Assembly: GCA_049296795.1 (NCBI GenBank)
Contig: JBAQTC010000056.1
Span: 1 to 48,323, forward strand
DNA from: CAXNKH01 sp049296795
GTDB taxonomy: Bacteria > Pseudomonadota > Gammaproteobacteria > Burkholderiales > Burkholderiaceae_C
Length of the DNA stretch: 48,323 nucleotides
Reading direction: 5' to 3'
Part shown: one piece after another, positions 43,857-48,323 of the stretch
How positions within the stretch are numbered: the stretch's first letter is position 1
Layout: every line of letters begins with the position of its first letter
Made by a program: the position numbers and the translations under genes
Notes under the pieces: generated by a model
Database searches by the model: none
What the model saw: only the letters and a program-made list of their open reading frames with translations
What the model was told of the DNA's origin: nothing

Positions 43857-44942
43857 ATGAACGACTTTGCGCATTTCGTCGGCACTCGACCCGTCACCGA
43901 GTCACAGGCCTTGGATCTTGCCGCCTTGAGCGACTGGTTGCTGGCCCATCTGCCAGGCTTTCGGGGTCCGCTGCGACTTGAGCTGTTCAAGGGCGGTCAG
44001 TCCAATCCAACCTATAAATTGATTACCCCGGGAGCAAGCTACGTGCTGCGCTCCAAACCCGGACCCCGCGACAAACTACTTCCTTCAGCACATGCGGTGG
44101 AGCGCGAATTTGCCGTCATGCGCGGTCTTTCTGGCACCGATGTCCCGGTGGCCCAAATGCACTGCTTGTGCGAAGACGAGTCCATCATCGGCCGTGCTTT
44201 TTATGTGATGGAGTTTGTTGAGGGTCGGGTGCTGTGGGACCAGGCCCTGCCCGCCATGAACCCAGGCCAACGCAGTGCCATTTATGACGAGATGAACCGG
44301 GTCATAGCCGCCCTGCACAGTGTGAATTTTTCTGATCAGGGCTTGGGCAGTTTCGGCAAACCCGGCAACTATTTCGAGCGTCAAATCGGCCGTTGGAGCA
44401 AGCAATACGCCGCCTCAGTCACGCAGCCGATTGAAGAAATGGACCGCTTGATCGAATGGCTACCCCAACATATGCCGGCGGCTGCGCGGGATGAAAAAAT
44501 GGTCAGCATCGTCCATGGCGACTACCGGCTCGACAACCTGATGTTTCACCCCAGTGAGCCACGTGTGCTGGCAGTACTGGATTGGGAGCTCTCTACGCTG
44601 GGCCATCCTCTGGCCGATTTCAGCTACCACTGCATGGCTTGGCACATCCCACCAGGATCGTTTCGTGGCATTGGTGGACTCGATCTGGCCAGCCTGGGCA
44701 TTCCGCACGAAGCCGAGTACATCGCCCGTTACTGCGACCGTAGCGGCTGGAGTACACCTGCCGATCTGAAAAACGACTGGAATTTTTATTTGGCCTATAA
44801 CCTGTTCCGACTGGCAGCCATTCTGCAAGGCATCGCCAAACGGATTGAAACCGGAACCGCCAGCAACGAACAGGCTGTGCGCTCTGCCGCTGGTGCCCGC
44901 CCCCTGGCCGAAATGGCCTGGATGTTTGCCCAGCGCGCCTGA
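43857..44942 (+). CDS. APH-type phosphotransferase (LvaA/ACAD10-11 kinase-like)
   Basis: A 361-residue aminoglycoside-phosphotransferase-fold kinase. The Brenner motif HGDYRLDNLMFHP and the metal-binding VLDWELSTLGHPLADFS are near residues 220-250. N-terminal FKGGQSNPTY marks the nucleotide loop. The same fold in LvaA of Pseudomonas putida, and in human ACAD10/ACAD11, phosphorylates a 4-hydroxyacyl-CoA; an acyl-CoA dehydrogenase gene follows here 61 bases on, as in those systems. I infer that activity, though no aminoglycoside resistance role is implied. Start is the ATG at 43857; TTG two codons earlier is less likely. Confidence 0.82.
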   Translation: MNDFAHFVGTRPVTESQALDLAALSDWLLAHLPGFRGPLRLELFKGGQSNPTYKLITPGASYVLRSKPGPRDKLLPSAHAVEREFAVMRGLSGTDVPVAQMHCLCEDESIIGRAFYVMEFVEGRVLWDQALPAMNPGQRSAIYDEMNRVIAALHSVNFSDQGLGSFGKPGNYFERQIGRWSKQYAASVTQPIEEMDRLIEWLPQHMPAAARDEKMVSIVHGDYRLDNLMFHPSEPRVLAVLDWELSTLGHPLADFSYHCMAWHIPPGSFRGIGGLDLASLGIPHEAEYIARYCDRSGWSTPADLKNDWNFYLAYNLFRLAAILQGIAKRIETGTASNEQAVRSAAGARPLAEMAWMFAQRA

Positions 44943-45003
44943 TTCCAGCCCGATCCCTTCACCTAGATTCAACAGCTCAACAACCGCCGAACCGGAGAAA
45001 CCC

Positions 45004-46278
45004 ATGGATTTTGATTACTCCCCCAAGACCAAGGAACTGCAAACCCGCCTGCTCAAGTTCATGGACGACTATATCTACCCGTCCGAGCACGCTTTCCACG
45101 ACGAACTCGTCGCCAATACGGCAGCCGGCAAGCGTTGGACGCCTTTGCAGACCATCGAAAATCTCAAAATCAAGGCCCGTGAGCAAGGCCTGTGGAACCT
45201 GTTTTTGCCCGTGGACAGCGCCAGGATCAGCGGTTACCACGGTGCCGGCTTGACCAACCAAGAGTACGCGCCCTTGGCCGAAATCATGGGCCGAGTGCAT
45301 TGGGCCAGCGAAGTCTTCAACTGCTCGGCACCTGATACCGGCAATATGGAAACCATTGCCCGTTACGGTTCCGATGAGAATCGCGAGCGTTGGCTCAAAC
45401 CCCTACTCGAAGGCAAAATTCGCTCGGCTTTTGCCATGACCGAGCCCGAAGTCGCTTCCAGCGATGCGACCAATATTGCCACCCGCATCGAACGTCAGGG
45501 CAACGACTACGTGGTCAATGGCCATAAATGGTGGACTTCGGGTGCTGGCGACCCGCGCTGTGCCATCTACATCACCATGGGTAAATCCGACCCTGATGCA
45601 CCGCGGCACTCGCAACAAAGCATGATTCTGATTCCTGCTGACACCCCTGGTGTGCGAATAGTGCGGCCGCTCTCGGTGATGGGCTATGACGATGCGCCTC
45701 ACGGCCATATGGAAATGTTTTTTGAGAATGTCCGAGTGCCTGCGGGCAATATGCTGCTGGGCGAAGGCCGCGGTTTTGAGATCGCCCAAGGTCGACTTGG
45801 CCCGGGACGGATTCACCACTGCATGCGCCTGATCGGTCTGGCTGAACGGGCGCTAGAGCTGATGTGCAAACGCGCTTCGTCGCGCGTCGCATTTGGCAAA
45901 CCAGTCTCAGCCCAAACCGTCACCCAGGAGCGAATTGCAGAGGCCCGCTGCAAGATTGACATGGCCCGTCTACTGACATTGAAAACCGCCTGGATCATGG
46001 ACGTTGCAGGCAACAAGGTTGCCAAGTCAGAGATCTCCATGATCAAGGTTGTGGCCCCCAATATGGCCTGCCAGGTGATTGACTGGGCGATCCAGGCCCA
46101 CGGCGCAGGTGGGATGAGCGGGGATTTTCCCCTGGCCTACGCCTACTCACACGCCCGCACCCTGCGTTTTGCTGACGGCCCGGACGAAGTCCATCGCAAC
46201 GCCATTGCCAAGCTCGAGTTGGGCAAGTACGGCGCCTATCCGCGCGACGTTCAAATGCCGATCACCCGCGGCTCTTAA
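45004..46278 (+). CDS. Acyl-CoA dehydrogenase family protein (LvaC/ACAD11-like)
   Basis: FAD enzyme of 424 residues. Landmarks in order are AMTEPEVASSDATNIATRIER near 145-165, KWWTSGAGDPRCAIY near 180 and RFADGPDEVHRNAIAKLELG near 395. The N-terminus DFDYSPKTKELQTRLLKFMDD resembles ACAD11-type proteins. The start is fixed by GGAGAAACCC before the ATG. It lies just after the APH kinase gene; in the Lva pathway the dehydrogenase homologue converts phosphorylated 4-hydroxyacyl-CoA to 3-hydroxyacyl-CoA by elimination and rehydration. Ordinary acyl-CoA dehydrogenation is the alternative. Confidence 0.85.
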   Translation: MDFDYSPKTKELQTRLLKFMDDYIYPSEHAFHDELVANTAAGKRWTPLQTIENLKIKAREQGLWNLFLPVDSARISGYHGAGLTNQEYAPLAEIMGRVHWASEVFNCSAPDTGNMETIARYGSDENRERWLKPLLEGKIRSAFAMTEPEVASSDATNIATRIERQGNDYVVNGHKWWTSGAGDPRCAIYITMGKSDPDAPRHSQQSMILIPADTPGVRIVRPLSVMGYDDAPHGHMEMFFENVRVPAGNMLLGEGRGFEIAQGRLGPGRIHHCMRLIGLAERALELMCKRASSRVAFGKPVSAQTVTQERIAEARCKIDMARLLTLKTAWIMDVAGNKVAKSEISMIKVVAPNMACQVIDWAIQAHGAGGMSGDFPLAYAYSHARTLRFADGPDEVHRNAIAKLELGKYGAYPRDVQMPITRGS

Positions 46279-46296
46279 TCACGAAAAGGAAATACC

Positions 46297-46989
46297 ATGA
46301 TTGAAGTCTATTCTTGGGCCACGCCGAACGGCCATAAGGTTCACATCATGCTCGAGGAGTGTGGCTTGCCTTACCGAGCGATTGCGGTTGACATCGGTGC
46401 GGGGGATCAATTCAAGCCCGAATTCTTGAAAATCAGCCCGAACAATAAAATTCCCGCACTGGTTGACCCTGATGGGCCAGACGGAAAACCAATTGCACTG
46501 TTCGAATCAGGCGCTATTTTGTTGTACTTGGCTGCCAAAACCGGGAAATTCTTACCCCAATCGGACCGGGCCAAGTTCGAAGTTCTGCAATGGCTGATGT
46601 TTCAGATGGGCGGGGTCGGACCGATGCTCGGACAAGTCCATCATTTCAGAATTTACGCACCCGAAAAAATCGATTACGCCATCAACCGCTACAGCAACGA
46701 AGCCAAGCGCCTGTACGGGGTGATGAATCAGCAATTGTCCAAACACAAATTCATCGCTGGCAACAGCTACTCTATTGCTGACATTGCCATTTTTCCTTGG
46801 CTACGGAGTTGGAAAAATCAGGGGATTGACTGGGCCGATTACCCGCATTTGAAGCAATGGTTTGACCGCATTGACCAACGTCCAGCCGTACAAAAAGGAG
46901 TCCAGGTGCTGGCCGATTTGCGCAAACCACTGATCGATGACAAAGCCCGTGAAATGCTATTTGGAAAGACCCAGTACCTAAAACATTGA
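46297..46989 (+). CDS. Glutathione S-transferase-like disulfide-bond oxidoreductase (YfcG-like)
   Basis: A 230-residue GST-superfamily protein. N-terminal thioredoxin-like domain (1-85) contains SWATPNGHKVHIMLEECGLPY and the cis-proline/E-S pair NNKIPALVDPDGP and LFESGAILLYLA; the helical C-terminal domain follows. The T-P-N-G site near residue 9 matches YfcG/YghU, which reduce disulfides with glutathione. It starts with AAAAGGAA eight bases upstream, 18 bases after the acyl-CoA dehydrogenase gene. Confidence 0.9.
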   Translation: MIEVYSWATPNGHKVHIMLEECGLPYRAIAVDIGAGDQFKPEFLKISPNNKIPALVDPDGPDGKPIALFESGAILLYLAAKTGKFLPQSDRAKFEVLQWLMFQMGGVGPMLGQVHHFRIYAPEKIDYAINRYSNEAKRLYGVMNQQLSKHKFIAGNSYSIADIAIFPWLRSWKNQGIDWADYPHLKQWFDRIDQRPAVQKGVQVLADLRKPLIDDKAREMLFGKTQYLKH

Positions 46990-46995
46990 TCCGGT

Positions 46996-47625
46996 TCAGT
47001 GCAAATGACGCGGTTTGCGACCGCCGTGTCCGGTCCCGCCGTGGCCACCGCTGGAGCCTCGAGGTGGTTTACCGATTTCCAATGAATTCACCAGCTCATC
47101 AAACCGCTGGGTGAAAAGCTTGTCAATTTCAGCAACTACGCCACCGAGTTCAGCCCCTTCGAAATGGCGCTCCATCATGTTGACCACATCTTGCACCAGC
47201 AAGTCCCTTTGCACCTGCAAAATAGCTGCCGGGTTGGGCCCCACAAAGAGCATCATGAAATCGTCGCGTGACTGGGCACCCGATTGTTCATCTTCTTCAT
47301 CAAAGTCCGTGTCGTGGAAAGTGACTTCGATCGCAGCACCCGATGCCGCCAGTTCATTCAGACTCATACACATTTCATCAAGAGATTGTGAAAAGTCCTC
47401 GTCACCCGGCACCGTCCAGCACAGCTCAAGTACCTGATCTTCGGTGTTGAGCTTGATTCCTGGCTCTTCTTCATAAAAACTGCCAGCGCCGTCGCTCAAA
47501 GAGCGCGCGCCAGCGTAAAGCCAAAGCGGCTTGAGGGCATCCTGCAATTGATCAAAATTGACCCCGGAGCGCAAAGGCACCTGGCCATGGACGTGGATTT
47601 CAAAGGGGGTATTCGTACTGGACAT
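46996..47625 (-). CDS. Hypothetical acidic protein with Gly/His/Arg-rich tail
   Basis: I do not recognise this 209-residue protein with certainty; it recalls an uncharacterised family in Comamonadaceae. It begins FEIHVHGQVPLRSGVNFDQL, an alpha/beta start, and carries a strongly acidic stretch (FHDTDFDEEDEQSG near 105-118). A helical region near 130-185 (NPAAILQVQRDLLVQDVVNM) follows. The last 20 residues are low complexity (SSGGHGGTGHGGRKPRHLH). No signal peptide or membrane helix is visible. It lies 71 bases behind a receiver protein on the same strand, so it may be co-transcribed with it. Function unknown. Confidence 0.7.
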   Translation of the reverse strand: MSSTNTPFEIHVHGQVPLRSGVNFDQLQDALKPLWLYAGARSLSDGAGSFYEEEPGIKLNTEDQVLELCWTVPGDEDFSQSLDEMCMSLNELAASGAAIEVTFHDTDFDEEDEQSGAQSRDDFMMLFVGPNPAAILQVQRDLLVQDVVNMMERHFEGAELGGVVAEIDKLFTQRFDELVNSLEIGKPPRGSSGGHGGTGHGGRKPRHLH

Positions 47626-47696
47626 AAAGGACGGGGCGCAATGGCATCAAATCGCTGAGAGACACAATTGTGCCATGTGGAAGTTCAAAATATCCC

Positions 47697-48113
47697 TCAA
47701 ACTTCAGCTTGTTTGTTGCCCAATAACGCCTTGGCAATGCTCTGGCGCAAGGCAGCTAAGCGAATGGGTTTGATTAAAAAATCAACTGCGCCAAGTTCCA
47801 AGCCAAACTCACGCGTTTTATCATCAGAGAGCGCCGTCAAAAATATCAACGGCACTTTGTCCATACCTGGAATCGTACCCAGGGCTTGGGCAGTGGCGAA
47901 TCCATCCTGATGCGGCATCATCACGTCAAGCAGTACCAGATCGGGCAGACCGAGCCGGGCAAATTCGCAAGCTTGCGCACCCGACTGTGCCAGCCACAGT
48001 CGATAGTTTGACTCCAATGCCGAGCGAAAAAAGTCAAGATTTTGCTCCTGGTCATCGACCACCAACAGCGTAGCAGTCCATTTGTTGGATAACGCTTCGG
48101 TGCTTGGATACAT
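47697..48113 (-). CDS. Orphan single-domain response regulator
   Basis: A 138-residue receiver without output domain. The acid pair is in LLVVDDQEQN (near residue 17-26), the phospho-acceptor in LVLLDVMMPHQDG (near 63), and T and K follow in FLTALSD and LIKPIR. GGAAG precedes the ATG by eight bases. No kinase is encoded nearby. The IS-like repeats begin only about 85 bases upstream, so a former neighbour may have been displaced. It is possibly co-transcribed with the acidic protein downstream. Confidence 0.85.
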   Translation of the reverse strand: MYPSTEALSNKWTATLLVVDDQEQNLDFFRSALESNYRLWLAQSGAQACEFARLGLPDLVLLDVMMPHQDGFATAQALGTIPGMDKVPLIFLTALSDDKTREFGLELGAVDFLIKPIRLAALRQSIAKALLGNKQAEV

Positions 48114-48200
48114 GTCGGATACTTCCTATTTCTTACTGAACCAGCCGATGGCAACAGAGAACCACTTTAGCACTGTACAAGTGAAAATGAATGACTATTC

Positions 48201-48323
48201 TTGGCGCCGATTGAATATTGAGCCACCCTGCCGATCCAATACTGAGCCAGGGCGGGTTGCTGAGTTTTGACCCAGCAACTGTGGATAAGTGTACTCAATC
48301 TCTGGTTTTATCTGGCCTCCTTG
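48201..48323. mobile_element. Probable end of an IS21-type insertion sequence (right window edge)
   Basis: Two motifs in inverted orientation to those at the left edge, at 48201-48226 and 48229-48251, contain TGAGCCA (TGGCTCA on the minus strand) beside a CCGAT core, with cores 24 bases apart. A third, weaker one (TGAGTTTTGACCCAG) is at 48261-48275. The copies differ from those at the left edge at several positions, so this need not be the same element. No transposase frame is visible in the window, and the element body would lie to the right. Confidence 0.5.

Overview
The window looks like one contig of a betaproteobacterial chromosome, most likely Burkholderiales and probably Comamonadaceae. 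The reasons are the gene content and order: an iscRSUA-hscBA-fdx-dnaQ run next to uvrB, a Trp-rich mini-protein, a VF530 protein, Bug-type binding proteins and a soluble RnfB. No sequence search could be run, so the taxon is an inference. There is no CRISPR array, prophage or rRNA. Both window edges carry similar TGGCTCA-containing repeats in opposite orientation. They look like the ends of IS21-type insertion sequences lying just outside, which would explain why the contig stops there.

Layout. 1-12.1 kb (minus strand): a single-domain response regulator, a PhnD-like binding protein and a PAS histidine kinase coupled by ATGA overlaps; then uvrB; then the iron-sulfur assembly operon iscR-iscS-iscU-iscA-hscB-hscA-fdx followed by dnaQ and tRNA-Val(CAC) with a strong terminator. 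12.2-16.1 kb: an aromatic/aspartate aminotransferase, VF530, a TauE/SafE permease, a DODA-type dioxygenase and a soluble RnfB-like ferredoxin. 16.1-28.8 kb (minus strand): one long block with mcm, meaB, pccB, pccA, a VOC epimerase candidate, an FAD/Fe-S oxidoreductase, a two-subunit 2-oxoacid:ferredoxin oxidoreductase and a CBS protein. 28.9-30.5 kb: dusA and a UspA protein. 30.6-34.3 kb: Bug binding protein, CaiB-type CoA-transferase and malonyl-CoA decarboxylase, a likely malonate module. 34.3-39.6 kb: lgt, ilvD, the Trp-rich protein, cytochrome c, asparaginase, and lexA with two SOS boxes plus a small downstream gene. 39.7-47.0 kb (plus strand): hydroxyacid dehydrogenase, 3-hydroxyacyl-CoA dehydrogenase, enoyl-CoA hydratase, Crp/Fnr regulator, APH-type kinase, acyl-CoA dehydrogenase and GST. 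47.0-48.1 kb (minus strand): an acidic unknown protein and an orphan receiver protein.

How the genes fit together. The 16-29 kb block would convert propionyl-CoA to methylmalonyl-CoA and succinyl-CoA, and places beside this a ferredoxin-linked 2-oxoacid oxidoreductase whose FAD partner could exchange electrons with NAD(P)H. The 40-46 kb block pairs an aminoglycoside-phosphotransferase-like kinase with an acyl-CoA dehydrogenase. This is the arrangement known from levulinate catabolism (LvaA/LvaC), where a 4-hydroxyacyl-CoA is phosphorylated and turned into a 3-hydroxyacyl-CoA. Neighbouring beta-oxidation enzymes could finish the job, and the propionyl-CoA from odd-chain products would feed the first block.

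The best candidates for something not well described are the receiver/PhnD/kinase operon, the propionate-KOR super-cluster, the kinase/dehydrogenase pair without an obvious LvaB, a partial duplication of the pccA start region, and the small gene behind lexA.
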